A stretch of DNA of 64,000 nucleotides from VRUE01 sp963737575 (GTDB lineage Bacteria; Actinomycetota; Thermoleophilia; Solirubrobacterales; 70-9), in the NCBI GenBank assembly GCA_963737575.1, contig CAVTTJ010000008.1:186001-250000 (forward strand). The letters run 5' to 3'. The notes under the pieces are model-generated. The model had not been told where the DNA came from, ran no database searches, and saw only the letters and a program-made list of their open reading frames with translations. Position numbers and translations under genes: made by a program. Below, piece by piece: positions 41,548-48,952 of this stretch; the first letter of the stretch is position 1, and each line of letters begins with the position of its first letter.

Positions 41548-42512
41548 CCCAACGCCGGCTCCTTCATCGCATCGCCGGCTTGAGCGTCAGGCCTTGCGTC
41601 TTTGGCGGCATGCTGCGGCTCGAGGCGGCCCGCAGTGGCAACCGTCCAGAGCATCGCCAGCCAGGTCGTCGTCGCGACCGCGACGTGGAGCCAGACCAGC
41701 TCCGACGGCAATTCGAGGAACCACTGGACGCCTCCTATGACGCCCTGGAGGGCGAGCAGGCCGATCACCACCCCCAGTGGGCCAGCGGCTCGCCTGTCGC
41801 CTCCCTCGCGGCGCAGGAGGAACCAGACGGCGATCGTCGCCAGGCCGAACACCGTCGCGATCGCGGAGTGGCGCTGCACGACCCATTCGAGCGTTCCCGT
41901 CCCCTCGAAGTCGAATCGGTGGACCAGCTGTCCTTCGTGGGCGCCGGCGTGGGGCCCGGAGCCGGTCGAGATCGTCCCGGCGAGGATCGTCAGCTGTCCC
42001 AGCGGGATCAGGGCGCGGACCGACCAGACGCCGAGCCGGTCGCTCGAGGCGCGCCTCGCGCCGGGCTCGTAGCGCGAGCACCAGGCGAGCGCGAAGGCGG
42101 CGTCGAGCAGCAGCATCGAGAGTAGGAAGTGGCACATCACGAGCCCGGGGGCGAGGTCGAACTTGACGACCAGGGCCCCGAGGATCGCCTGGGCGATGAC
42201 CCCGAGTGGGAGCATCGCCCCGAACAGCGCCAGGTGCCACCGGAACGGGCGACGGAACCAGGCGAGGACGCTGGCGGCGATCACAGCGATCCCGACGAAA
42301 CCGGTCAGGACACGGTTGGTGTACTCGATCACCGCGTGGGATTCGAGCGGGGGCGCCGTCCCGCCGTAGCACTTGGGCCAGTCAGGGCAGCCGAGGCCGG
42401 AGCCGGTCAGCCTCACCGCCGCGCCGGTGAGGACGATCAGCGCCAGCGCCGCCAGCGCCACCGCCGTGACCCGGGCGTAGAGCTGCGGCGAGATGTTGAG
42501 ACGCTCGCGCAT
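41544..42512 (-). CDS. ctaA: Heme A synthase
   Basis: Oxidises heme O to heme A for the aa3 oxidase. Eight hydrophobic segments are visible in two four-helix halves, each with conserved His ligands (SHAVIEYTNRVLTG, MCHFLLS in the first; HEGQLVHRFDF/VQRHSAIAT and WLHVAVATTTW in the second). The N-terminal loop carries the Cys pair GSGLGCPDWPKC that is typical of the actinobacterial/Bacillus form. Start at ATG 42512, just after GGGGGCG; a GTG seven codons upstream is an alternative. It follows the cytochrome c gene by ~50 bases. Confidence 0.93.
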   Translation of the reverse strand: MRERLNISPQLYARVTAVALAALALIVLTGAAVRLTGSGLGCPDWPKCYGGTAPPLESHAVIEYTNRVLTGFVGIAVIAASVLAWFRRPFRWHLALFGAMLPLGVIAQAILGALVVKFDLAPGLVMCHFLLSMLLLDAAFALAWCSRYEPGARRASSDRLGVWSVRALIPLGQLTILAGTISTGSGPHAGAHEGQLVHRFDFEGTGTLEWVVQRHSAIATVFGLATIAVWFLLRREGGDRRAAGPLGVVIGLLALQGVIGGVQWFLELPSELVWLHVAVATTTWLAMLWTVATAGRLEPQHAAKDARPDAQAGDAMKEPALG

Positions 42513-42561
42513 CGCCCCCAGATCATGCCCCACCAGCGCGTGCGGCAGGGTCCCCGCGGCC

Positions 42562-43257
42562 CTACTTCGAGCCGCCGCCCTTCTTCGAGGTGGAGCTGAT
42601 CAGGTATTCGACCAGTTGTTCGATTTCTTTCGGTTTGATCGATTCTTTGAAGTTGCCGGGCATCACGTTGGAGGGGAAGCCCTTGGCGATTTTGGCGTTC
42701 GGATCGACGATCGATTCTTCGATCATGGCGGCGCTCTGCCCTGGCAGGACTTCGTCGAGGTTGGGCCCGACGGTCCCACCGGCTTCGGCGGCGGCGAGCG
42801 TGTGGCATCCGCTGCAGCCGTTGGCCGCGAAGACCTGTGCCCCTGGACCGCCCGGAACTTCCGGCGGTGCCGCGCCGGGGACACCTGCCCACTTGCCGAC
42901 GTAGGCGGCGACATCGTCGAGATCCTGCCCGCCGAGGATTTTCGGCGGCATCGAGACCGCCGGGTTGTCGTTCATCGGGCGCGGGAACTCGACCTGGCCT
43001 TTGACGATCCCCTCGATCGTCGAGTCGGGCTCGCCGGCGGAGCGCGCCGCGGCGAAGGCGTCGTCGAGGTTGGGGCCGATCTGGGCCGAGGTCCCGGCCT
43101 CGGCGAGGGTGTGGCAGGTGCCGCAGTTTTTGATGAAGAGGGCGCGGCCACGCGTCACGTCGCCGCTGCTGGTGCCGCAGCCGGACGCCGCGATCAGGAC
43201 CGACCCCAGGGCGAGCAGGGCGGCGAGGGCGCGGATTTGGGTGCGTGATCTGGGCAT
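42562..43257 (-). CDS. Diheme cytochrome c lipoprotein
   Basis: A 231-residue exported cytochrome: a lipoprotein signal peptide with the lipobox VLIAASGC (lipidated Cys27), then two class I cytochrome domains. Heme motifs are CGTCH (45-49) and CSGCH (148-152), with candidate axial Met in VSMPP (Met103) and NVMPG (Met199). The tail is Lys/Gly-rich. It probably hands electrons to CuA of the neighbouring oxidase. The frame is open further upstream but the signal peptide fixes the ATG at 43257. It is transcribed toward ctaA. Confidence 0.92.
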   Translation of the reverse strand: MPRSRTQIRALAALLALGSVLIAASGCGTSSGDVTRGRALFIKNCGTCHTLAEAGTSAQIGPNLDDAFAAARSAGEPDSTIEGIVKGQVEFPRPMNDNPAVSMPPKILGGQDLDDVAAYVGKWAGVPGAAPPEVPGGPGAQVFAANGCSGCHTLAAAEAGGTVGPNLDEVLPGQSAAMIEESIVDPNAKIAKGFPSNVMPGNFKESIKPKEIEQLVEYLISSTSKKGGGSK

Positions 43258-43385
43258 CTCAGAGCGGCGCGAAGCGCGCCGGAGTCTATATGCCGGCCCC
43301 CCGCGAAAGAGGTTCGCGGACCCCCCTCGGTCGGGTACGCTTGAGACGATCAACACGATCTCGCAGTCCCTACGATGGAGGCTTG

Positions 43386-43787
43386 ATGCAGGTACGGGAT
43401 GGGATGTCCGAGGTTGTTCTCACGGTCGGCCCGACGCACACACTGCGGGAGGCGGCCGCGATGATGGTCGAGAAGGGGACGGGGGCGGCCCTGGTCCTCG
43501 ACGAGGAGGTGCCGGGCTCGAGCATCATCACCGAGCGCGACCTCCTCAACTCGGTCGGTCGGGGCGAGGACCCGGACTCCGAGCTGGTCTCGGCGCACAT
43601 GACCGACTCGATCATCACAGCCTCCCCGGGATGGAGCCTCGAGCGGGCGGCGGCGGAGATGTCGAGGCGGGCGATCCGCCATCTGGTCGTCGTCGAGGAC
43701 GGAAGCCTCGTCGGGATGCTCTCGATCCGCGACATCGTCCGCGTCTGGACGTCGGACGGCGCGACGTCGGAGGTTCCGGCGGACTGA
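43386..43787 (+). CDS. CBS-domain-pair protein within the respiratory region
   Basis: A 133-residue protein made of two CBS modules: MQVRDGMSEVVLTVGPTHTLREAAAMMVEKGTGAALVLDEEVPGSSIITERDLL and VSAHMTDSIITASPGWSLERAAAEMSRRAIRHLVVVEDGSLVGMLSIRDIVRVW. It should bind adenine nucleotides. GGAGG lies upstream of the ATG. It is the only plus-strand gene between the divergent cytochrome c and the small oxidase-like genes, so it could couple respiration to energy state; that is inference. Confidence 0.9.
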   Translation: MQVRDGMSEVVLTVGPTHTLREAAAMMVEKGTGAALVLDEEVPGSSIITERDLLNSVGRGEDPDSELVSAHMTDSIITASPGWSLERAAAEMSRRAIRHLVVVEDGSLVGMLSIRDIVRVWTSDGATSEVPAD

Positions 43788-44081
43788 CTAGCCCTTGGGC
43801 GGGCTGATCGTCTCGACGGGGAGGACGGCGCCGCGGGCCCGCTGCCGGCGCGGCAGGCGGTAATACTCGGCGCGGGCGCCGGAGACCATGCTGCGGAGGG
43901 CGGCGAGGAGGATCACTCCGCCGATGATCGAGAAGACCCAGGGCGGGACCATGAAGCCCCCGGCGAAGATCCCGCAGACGGCGGCCGCGGCGCCGAGAGC
44001 GAAGAAGGCGGGCGCCCAGGACGGGCGCGGCGCGTAGACGAGCTCTCCCGGCTCCGGTATCTCACGATGCTCCGCGGTCAT
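43788..44081 (-). CDS. Two-helix membrane protein, probable oxidase subunit IV-like
   Basis: A 97-residue protein with an N-terminal soluble stretch (TAEHREIPEPGELVYAPRPSW), two helices (APAFFALGAAAAVCGIFAGGF and PPWVFSIIGGVILLAALRSMV) and a basic C-terminal tail (ARAEYYRLPRRQRARG). Size, topology and the PGELVYxPxPSWAPxF motif resemble the actinobacterial aa3-oxidase subunit IV/CtaF type. Its first 13 bases (ATGACCGCGGAGC) are identical to the start of the repeat units that lie immediately upstream, so the repeats appear to be copies of, or targeted to, this start region. Confidence 0.7.
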   Translation of the reverse strand: MTAEHREIPEPGELVYAPRPSWAPAFFALGAAAAVCGIFAGGFMVPPWVFSIIGGVILLAALRSMVSGARAEYYRLPRRQRARGAVLPVETISPPKG

Positions 44082-44287
44082 GACAAGGCTGCCCGCTTCG
44101 CTCGCGGCGCGGAGAACCAGATATGGACGCTTGCTCGCTCCGCGGTCATGACAAGGCTGCCCGCTTCGCTCGCGGCGCGGAGAACCAGATATGGACGCTT
44201 GCTCGCTCCGCGGTCATGACAAGGCTGACCCGCTTCACTCGCGGCGCGGATGAACCAGATATGGACGCTTGCTCGCTCCGCGGTCAT
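44078..44287 (-). repeat. Three tandem 68-70 bp micro-ORF repeats (family A, copies 4-6)
   Basis: Units begin at ATG 44287, 44217 and 44149 (minus strand), with periods of 70 and 68 bp, and 68 bp to the ATG 44081 of the real gene. Copies two and three each encode a 23-residue peptide MTAERASVHIWF...APRAKRAALS, ending in a TGA that overlaps the next ATG (ATGA). The first copy has two small insertions that destroy its stop. There are no spacers, so this is not a CRISPR. The first unit's ATG also overlaps the stop of the 37-aa gene upstream. Confidence 0.9.
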
Positions 44288-44397
44288 GACGCTATGTAGA
44301 GAACCGCGACGACGAAGCTGAGGGCGAATACCGCTGCGGCGATGCCGCCTGCGACCAACCCCGCCGTCATGTTCCTTTTCGCGGTCTCCCGGTCCAT
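44284..44397 (-). CDS. Small single-helix membrane protein (37 aa), possible oxidase small subunit
   Basis: MDRETAKRNMTAGLVAGG, then IAAAVFALSFVVAVLYIAS: a short charged N-terminus followed by one membrane helix ending at the C-terminus. Its ATG overlaps the stop of a repeat micro-ORF (TGATG) and its own TGA overlaps the ATG of the next repeat unit (ATGA). It lies between ctaB and the subunit IV-like gene, all on the minus strand. Tiny one-helix subunits are common in actinobacterial oxidase supercomplexes, so a structural role is plausible. No family is recognised. Confidence 0.6.
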   Translation of the reverse strand: MDRETAKRNMTAGLVAGGIAAAVFALSFVVAVLYIAS

Positions 44398-44465
44398 CAG
44401 ATGACTTCGCGCTTCACTCGCGGCGCGATGAACCAGATATGGACGCTTGCTCGCTCCGCGCTCAT
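44397..44465 (-). repeat. 68-bp micro-ORF repeat (family A, copy 7), between ctaB and the 37-aa gene
   Basis: ATG 44465 opens a 22-residue frame MSAERASVHIWF then IAPRVKREVI, ending in TGA that overlaps the 37-aa gene's ATG (TGATG), exactly 68 bp from start to start. AGGAA lies about seven bases before this ATG, right after the ctaB stop, so the micro-ORF has a usable ribosome-binding site. Confidence 0.85.
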
Positions 44466-44475
44466 TCTCGGATTC

Positions 44476-45384
44476 CTACCAGAGAGCGCGGTCGATCGGC
44501 ATCGAGATGAACAGCAGCGCCAGGAAGGCGAGCGAGAAGAGGTAGGTGCGGAGCGCCCAGCGCCGGTCGGCGCTGCGCAGGAGGCGGACCGCGCAGTAGA
44601 TGAAGGCGCCGCCGAGCGCCATCGAGACGACGAGGTACTCGAAGCCGAAGGCTCCGGCGCAGAAGGGGAGCTGGGTGACCGCGTAGAGAAGGATCGTGTA
44701 GAGGAGGATCTGGCGGCGGGTCTCGTTCTCGCCGCGGACGACCGGGAGCATCGGAACCCCGGCCTTCGCGTACTCGTCCTTCATCAGCAGCGAGAGCGCC
44801 CAGAAATGGGGCGGGGTCCAGAAGAAGACGATCGCGAAGAGGAAGAACGCGGTGCCGCTGAGGCCGCCGGTGACGGCGGCCCAGGCGACAAGCGGGGGAA
44901 CGGCGCCGGCGGCGCCGCCGATGACGATGTTCTGAGGCGTCGCCCGCTTCAGCCAGAGCGTGTAGACGAAGACGTAGCCGAACAGGCCCGAGATCGAGAG
45001 CGCCGCGGCGAGCGGGTTGACGGCCAGCGCCAGCAGGGTGAAAGAGGCGACGCCGAGCGAGGCGCCGAACGCGAGCGCGGCGGCGGGGGAGATGCGTCCG
45101 GCCGCCACCGGGCGATCCGCGGTGCGGGCCATCAGGCGGTCGATGTCGCGATCGACCGCGTGGTTGATCGCCCCCGCGCCGCCGGCCGAGAGGGCGCCGC
45201 CGAGGCAGGTGAGGAGGACGAGCTCGACCGAGGGGTGGCCGGCGACGTACATCGTCGTCACCGTCGTCAGCAGCAGCAGCGACTGGACCTTCGGCTTGGT
45301 CAGTGTCAGGTAGTCGCGAAGGACCGCGGTAGCCGCCGCGGGCCCCCGCGAGACCGCCGCTGCGGTGGCCTCCAACGGTGTCAC
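44476..45384 (-). CDS. ctaB: Protoheme IX farnesyltransferase (heme O synthase)
   Basis: Adds the farnesyl group to heme B, first step to heme A. This 302-residue UbiA-family membrane protein has the first Asp-rich motif in NHAVDRDIDRLMARTADRPVAAGRISP, the second in LLMKDEYAKAGVPMLPVVRGENETRRQI, and nine hydrophobic segments. TKPKVQSLLLLTTVTTMYVA opens the first helix, as in CtaB. GTG start five bases after the stop of the degenerate subunit I-like gene, so it is cotranscribed with that unusual pair. Confidence 0.96.
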   Translation of the reverse strand: MTPLEATAAAVSRGPAAATAVLRDYLTLTKPKVQSLLLLTTVTTMYVAGHPSVELVLLTCLGGALSAGGAGAINHAVDRDIDRLMARTADRPVAAGRISPAAALAFGASLGVASFTLLALAVNPLAAALSISGLFGYVFVYTLWLKRATPQNIVIGGAAGAVPPLVAWAAVTGGLSGTAFFLFAIVFFWTPPHFWALSLLMKDEYAKAGVPMLPVVRGENETRRQILLYTILLYAVTQLPFCAGAFGFEYLVVSMALGGAFIYCAVRLLRSADRRWALRTYLFSLAFLALLFISMPIDRALW

Positions 45385-45388
45385 GCCG

Positions 45389-47074
45389 TTAGGCTACCGG
45401 CTGCGACTCGCGAGCGGGCTGATCGGGGCTGCCGGTCCGATGTGAGATCGCCTCGCGGATGTCGCGCATCGGCCGGGCGCTGCGGACGTCGGGCAGGACG
45501 TCGAAGTTGTGCGGCTCCGGAGGCGAGAGCGCGAACCACTCGAGTGAGTCCGCGCCCCATGGGTCGTGCGCGGCCTCGACGCCGACCGCACGGCTGAGGA
45601 CCGCGTTGACGAGAGTCAGCAGGATCCCGATCGCGAGGATGAACGACCCGATCGTGGCGACCATGTTGTAGCCGTTGACCCCGGTGTTGTCGAAGAACTT
45701 GTAGGCGTCGGCCACCTGCCCCTCGAGCGAGCCCGCGAGGAACAGCGGGATGAAGGTGACCAGGGTGCCGACCGCGATCGTCCAGAACGAGAACCGGGCC
45801 ATGTTCTCGCCCAGCGTCCTTCCGGTCAGCTTCGGGAACCACCAGTGCAACGCGGCGAAGCCGCCGAAGACGGCACCCCCGATCAGCGCGAAATGAGTCG
45901 CCGCCGTGCTGTCGGTCGTGTGCTGGACGCGCCAGGCCGAGGCGATGAGCGAGTGGCAGATCTCGGCCGTGAGGCCGATCGAGATCGACGAGAGGGCGCC
46001 GGCGGCGAACAGCAGCGGTGCCCGCATCCTCGCGGCACCCCCGACCAGGGTCGCGATCAGGTTGAAGAAGACGAGGCCGAAGGGGACGATCAGCGCCAGC
46101 GACATCACCATCGCGAAGTACTTCCACCCGATCGGAATCGGAGCGGTCAGCATGTTCTGGGGCCAGGCGAGGGTGCCGAGCACGGCGATCGCGACCAGCG
46201 ACCCGATTGTCGCGTTGCGGTTGAAGAGCGGCTTGCCGGCGAATGCCGGGACGATTTCGGCGATCGCGGCGAGGGCCGTGATCAGGATCAGCATGTAGGA
46301 GCCGGTGTAGAAGATCCAGCTCAGGTGCTGCCAGAGCAGGGGGGCGCCACCGGCGTCGCCGGCGAAGAAGACGCCCCCGAAGTTGCGGTCGATCAGGAGC
46401 ATCGTCACCGCCGCCAGGAACACCGCCCCCAACACCAGCATCAGCCAGGAGCCGATCGCCGCCGCCCAGGCGAAGACCGGCAGCCGCCGCCAGGCCATGC
46501 CCGGAGCCCGGCACCCACGGATCGTCGCGACCAGGTCGACCGAGATCAGCACGAACCCGAGCGTCGCCAGGCCCGCCGCCGCCGCCCAGGCGTCGATCCC
46601 GTTGTTTTCGAGGAAGGCCAGTTCGTTCAGCGGGGCCAGCGGGTTGACGCCTCCCTCCGACGGGGTGAAGAGGAGGCCCGCGTAGAGGACAACCGCGCCC
46701 GAGAGGTACAGCCAGGCCCCGAGCTGGCCGACTCGCGGCAGGGCCGTTCCGCGGGCGCCGATCTGCAGCGGCGCCAGGTAGTAGAAGAAGCCGAACGCAA
46801 GCGGCAGCGCGAAGAGGAACAGCGCGGTCGCGCCGTAGAGCGAGAGCATCCGGTTGAAGAGGACCGGCGTCAGGAAGGTGTTCTCGGGAATCGCGAGCTG
46901 AAGCCGCATGATCAGCAGCTCGAGGACCGCGATCGAGAGGAACCCGAGGGCGGCGACGATCATCATCCGGCCGACGTCCTTGTGGTCGGCGCTGGTCGCG
47001 ATCTCGACCCAGCGCGCCCGGCGCCGGGGGAATCCGTCGACGACCAGCTCGGGCGGCTTGCGCGAGGAGCTCAT
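45389..47074 (-). CDS. Heme-copper oxidase subunit I-like protein lacking nearly all metal ligands
   Basis: This 561-residue, ~12-helix protein is clearly a CtaD homologue (SADHKDVGRMMIV, LPLAFGFFYYLAPLQIGARGTALPRVGQLGAWLY, HWWFPKLTGRTLGENMARFSFW, NPWRANS-like HDPWGADSLEWFALSPPEPHNF). Aligned with the active CtaD in this window, His152 becomes Tyr80, CuB His328 becomes Thr257 and cross-link Tyr332 becomes Met261. CuB His377/His378 become Gln306/Asn307, heme a3 His464 becomes Ala392, and only heme a His466 is kept (His394). No oxygen reduction is expected. The reading frame is intact, so this is a maintained protein, not a pseudogene. The ATG at 47074 overlaps the subunit II-like stop (ATGA). 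Confidence 0.9.
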   Translation of the reverse strand: MSSSRKPPELVVDGFPRRRARWVEIATSADHKDVGRMMIVAALGFLSIAVLELLIMRLQLAIPENTFLTPVLFNRMLSLYGATALFLFALPLAFGFFYYLAPLQIGARGTALPRVGQLGAWLYLSGAVVLYAGLLFTPSEGGVNPLAPLNELAFLENNGIDAWAAAAGLATLGFVLISVDLVATIRGCRAPGMAWRRLPVFAWAAAIGSWLMLVLGAVFLAAVTMLLIDRNFGGVFFAGDAGGAPLLWQHLSWIFYTGSYMLILITALAAIAEIVPAFAGKPLFNRNATIGSLVAIAVLGTLAWPQNMLTAPIPIGWKYFAMVMSLALIVPFGLVFFNLIATLVGGAARMRAPLLFAAGALSSISIGLTAEICHSLIASAWRVQHTTDSTAATHFALIGGAVFGGFAALHWWFPKLTGRTLGENMARFSFWTIAVGTLVTFIPLFLAGSLEGQVADAYKFFDNTGVNGYNMVATIGSFILAIGILLTLVNAVLSRAVGVEAAHDPWGADSLEWFALSPPEPHNFDVLPDVRSARPMRDIREAISHRTGSPDQPARESQPVA

Positions 47075-47775
47075 GTCCCTTTCTTCTTCAGTTGGGCGAC
47101 GACTCTGTCCTGGGCCGCCTGGATGTCCGATTTGGTCTGTTCGACGAAGGCTTCGTATTCCTCGGGCGAGACGACTTCGACTTCGGTCCGCATCGGCGCG
47201 TAGGCCTGGCCCGAGAGGGTCGCCGACTGGCCGCGGTAGGTGCCTTCTTCGTCGGCCCGGAAGATGATGTGGTGGTGGCGGCCGGGGACGGCGTCGGCCT
47301 TGCCGGCGAGCGAAGGGACGTCCCAGGTGTGGACGACGTCGGTCGAGACGAGGTCGAGGTCGACGGCCGTGTCGACCGGGACGACCAGCTTGTAATAGCT
47401 GAACGTTTCGTTGGGGTAGGCGTAGCGCCACAGCCACTGCTGGCCCGTGGCCTCGATTTCCAGCGTTTCGCCGCCGCCACCTTTCTTGGACTGCAGGCCA
47501 TCCGGGCCGGTGGTGGGCGCCTCGCGGGCCTTGGTCGTGTAGACGGCGCCGAGGACGAAGACGACTATCGCGAAGGCGGCGAGGCCGCCGCCGACCCGCA
47601 GCTGGATGCCGCGGCCGCCGGTGACCTCCCTCGGCTCGGTCCCGCGCCCGGCGCGGTAGCGGCCGAGGGCATAGAAGAGGGCGACGTTGATCGCGACCGC
47701 GAGGATGACCGCGGCGACGAAGCCGATCCAAAGCAGCGTGTCGATCTGGTCAGTGCCAGGAGAGTGGGGCGACAA
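47071..47775 (-). CDS. Cytochrome oxidase subunit II-like protein without a CuA site
   Basis: This 234-residue protein has two N-terminal helices (LLWIGFVAAVILAVAINVALFYAL, LAAFAIVVFVLGAVYT) and a cupredoxin-like domain (ETLEIEATGQQWLWRYAYPN, VSTDVVHTWDVPSLAGKADAVPGRHHHIIFRADEEGTYRGQSATLSGQAYAPM). Aligned with the active CtaC, the CuA ligands His170 and Met216 are kept (His149, Met195), but Cys205, Cys209 and His213 are Ser184, Ser188 and Tyr192, and Glu207 is Thr186. CuA cannot form in the usual way. It is the first gene of an operon with the degenerate subunit I and ctaB. The start is TTG 47775, nine bases after TAGAAT. Confidence 0.9.
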   Translation of the reverse strand: MSPHSPGTDQIDTLLWIGFVAAVILAVAINVALFYALGRYRAGRGTEPREVTGGRGIQLRVGGGLAAFAIVVFVLGAVYTTKAREAPTTGPDGLQSKKGGGGETLEIEATGQQWLWRYAYPNETFSYYKLVVPVDTAVDLDLVSTDVVHTWDVPSLAGKADAVPGRHHHIIFRADEEGTYRGQSATLSGQAYAPMRTEVEVVSPEEYEAFVEQTKSDIQAAQDRVVAQLKKKGT

Positions 47776-47784
47776 GGCGCGGCC

Positions 47785-47845
47785 ATTCTAATCACGCGGG
47801 CCGCCGTCGCGGACGGCCGCGAGGTCGCTCGGCTGCTCCTATACT
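47785..47845. promoter_or_regulatory. Divergent leaderless-type promoters
   Basis: On the minus strand TAGAAT (47785-47790) ends nine bases before the TTG of the subunit II-like gene. On the plus strand TATACT (47840-47845) ends seven bases before the TTG at 47853 that opens the first repeat micro-ORF ahead of the PAP2 gene. Neither gene has a Shine-Dalgarno, so both mRNAs probably begin at the start codon. -35 boxes are not obvious. Confidence 0.45.
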
Positions 47846-47852
47846 CGCCGAC

Positions 47853-47989
47853 TTGAGCGCGGAGCGAGCCAGCGTCCATATCTGCTTCTACGCGCCGCGA
47901 GCGAAGCGCGAGCAGTTGTCATGAGCGCGGAGCGAGCCAGCGTCCATATCTGCTTCTACGCGCCGCGAGCGAAGCGCGAGCAGTTGTGA
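47853..47989 (+). repeat. Two tandem 68-bp micro-ORF repeats (family A, copies 8-9) ahead of the PAP2 gene
   Basis: Unit 1 starts TTG at 47853 and unit 2 starts ATG at 47921, 68 bp later; the PAP2 gene ATG at 47989 is again 68 bp later. Each unit encodes MSAERASVHICFY then APRAKREQL. Unit 1 stops at TGA 47922-47924, overlapping the next ATG (ATGA). Unit 2 stops at TGA 47987-47989, overlapping the gene start (TGATG). The two units are almost identical, indicating recent duplication. Confidence 0.9.
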
Positions 47990-48942
47990 TGCCGAAGCGG
48001 ACGCGCCGATCCCCGGCCCTGCGCACCGCCGTCCGCGCCGGAGCGGCCGGGGCGCTGGCGGCGGCGGTCGCCGTGCCGCTCCTCCGCCACCGTCTCCGCA
48101 TTCCCGCGCCGGTGACGGTGGTCGCCTGCGCCTCTGGGCCGCTCGCCCTCGCTGTGCTCTTTCCGCGCTCGCGCAAGCGCGACGTCGGCCTCTACATGCT
48201 CCAGATGTGGGGCTTCACGATGGTCCACGAGCTGCCCTACGACGACCCCGACCGGCTCCGCAGCCGGCTCCGGACTCAGTACCCGATCGTCGCCGACCGC
48301 GCGATAGGCCTCGGCCGGCTCCCGAACGCCCGCCTCCAGCGCGGCCTCGCCCGGCTGCCGGGGGTCGCGGTCATCGATCGCTTCCTGACCTGGGTCCACT
48401 GGCTCTGGTTTCTCGAGCCCTACGCCTCCCTCGTCTACATCCTCGTCCGCCACCCCGACCGCTTCCCGCGAGCCGCGCGCCGACTCGCTGCCGTCTTCGA
48501 CGTCGGCTGCATCGGCTACTTCGCGGTGCCGACCGCGCCGCCCTGGTGGGCCTCCGAGCAGGGCCTGACCGACGAAGAGGTGCGGCGGATCATGGTCGAG
48601 GTCGGGGAGCAGACCTGGCGCGGCGCCTGGCCGCGGATGTACGCGGCGCTCGGCGGCAACCCCTGGGCGGCGATGCCGTCGCTCCACTTCGCGACCTCGA
48701 CCACGGCGGCGATCTCGCTCGCCGAAGCCGGGCGCGGGCCGGGCGCGGTCGGATGGGCCTACGCGCTGACCCTCGGGTTCGCCCTCGTCTACCTCGGCGA
48801 GCACTACGTCACCGACCTTGTCGCGGGTGGGGCGCTGGTGGCCGCAGTGCGACGCGGAGAGCTGCTCGCCGAGCCGGCCGTCGAGGGCATCAACGCCGGC
48901 CTGCAGCGCCTGGAGAGAATCGCCAACTCGCAGATCATCTAG
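47989..48942 (+). CDS. PAP2-superfamily membrane phosphatase/phosphotransferase
   Basis: A 317-residue membrane protein with about six helices. The PAP2 catalytic pieces are AMPSLHFATSTTAAISLAEAG (PSxH motif) and YLGEHYVTDLVAGGALVA (ExHYxxD), and the upstream VPTAPPWWASEQG matches the PAP2_3/Aur1-like subgroup of lipid phosphotransferases. Substrate is likely a lipid phosphate or inositol lipid. ATG 47989 is chosen because it overlaps the repeat micro-ORF stop; a GTG one codon upstream is in frame. The N-terminus is basic (MPKRTRRSPALRTAVRAG). Confidence 0.9.
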   Translation: MPKRTRRSPALRTAVRAGAAGALAAAVAVPLLRHRLRIPAPVTVVACASGPLALAVLFPRSRKRDVGLYMLQMWGFTMVHELPYDDPDRLRSRLRTQYPIVADRAIGLGRLPNARLQRGLARLPGVAVIDRFLTWVHWLWFLEPYASLVYILVRHPDRFPRAARRLAAVFDVGCIGYFAVPTAPPWWASEQGLTDEEVRRIMVEVGEQTWRGAWPRMYAALGGNPWAAMPSLHFATSTTAAISLAEAGRGPGAVGWAYALTLGFALVYLGEHYVTDLVAGGALVAAVRRGELLAEPAVEGINAGLQRLERIANSQII

Positions 48943-48952
48943 CGTCTAGGAC

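Noticed and set aside
44078..44287. Tandem array considered as a CRISPR, and its 69-aa frame considered as a gene
   Set aside because: Units are contiguous with no unique spacers, and no cas gene is present. The 69-residue frame arises from indels in the first repeat copy rather than from a conserved protein.
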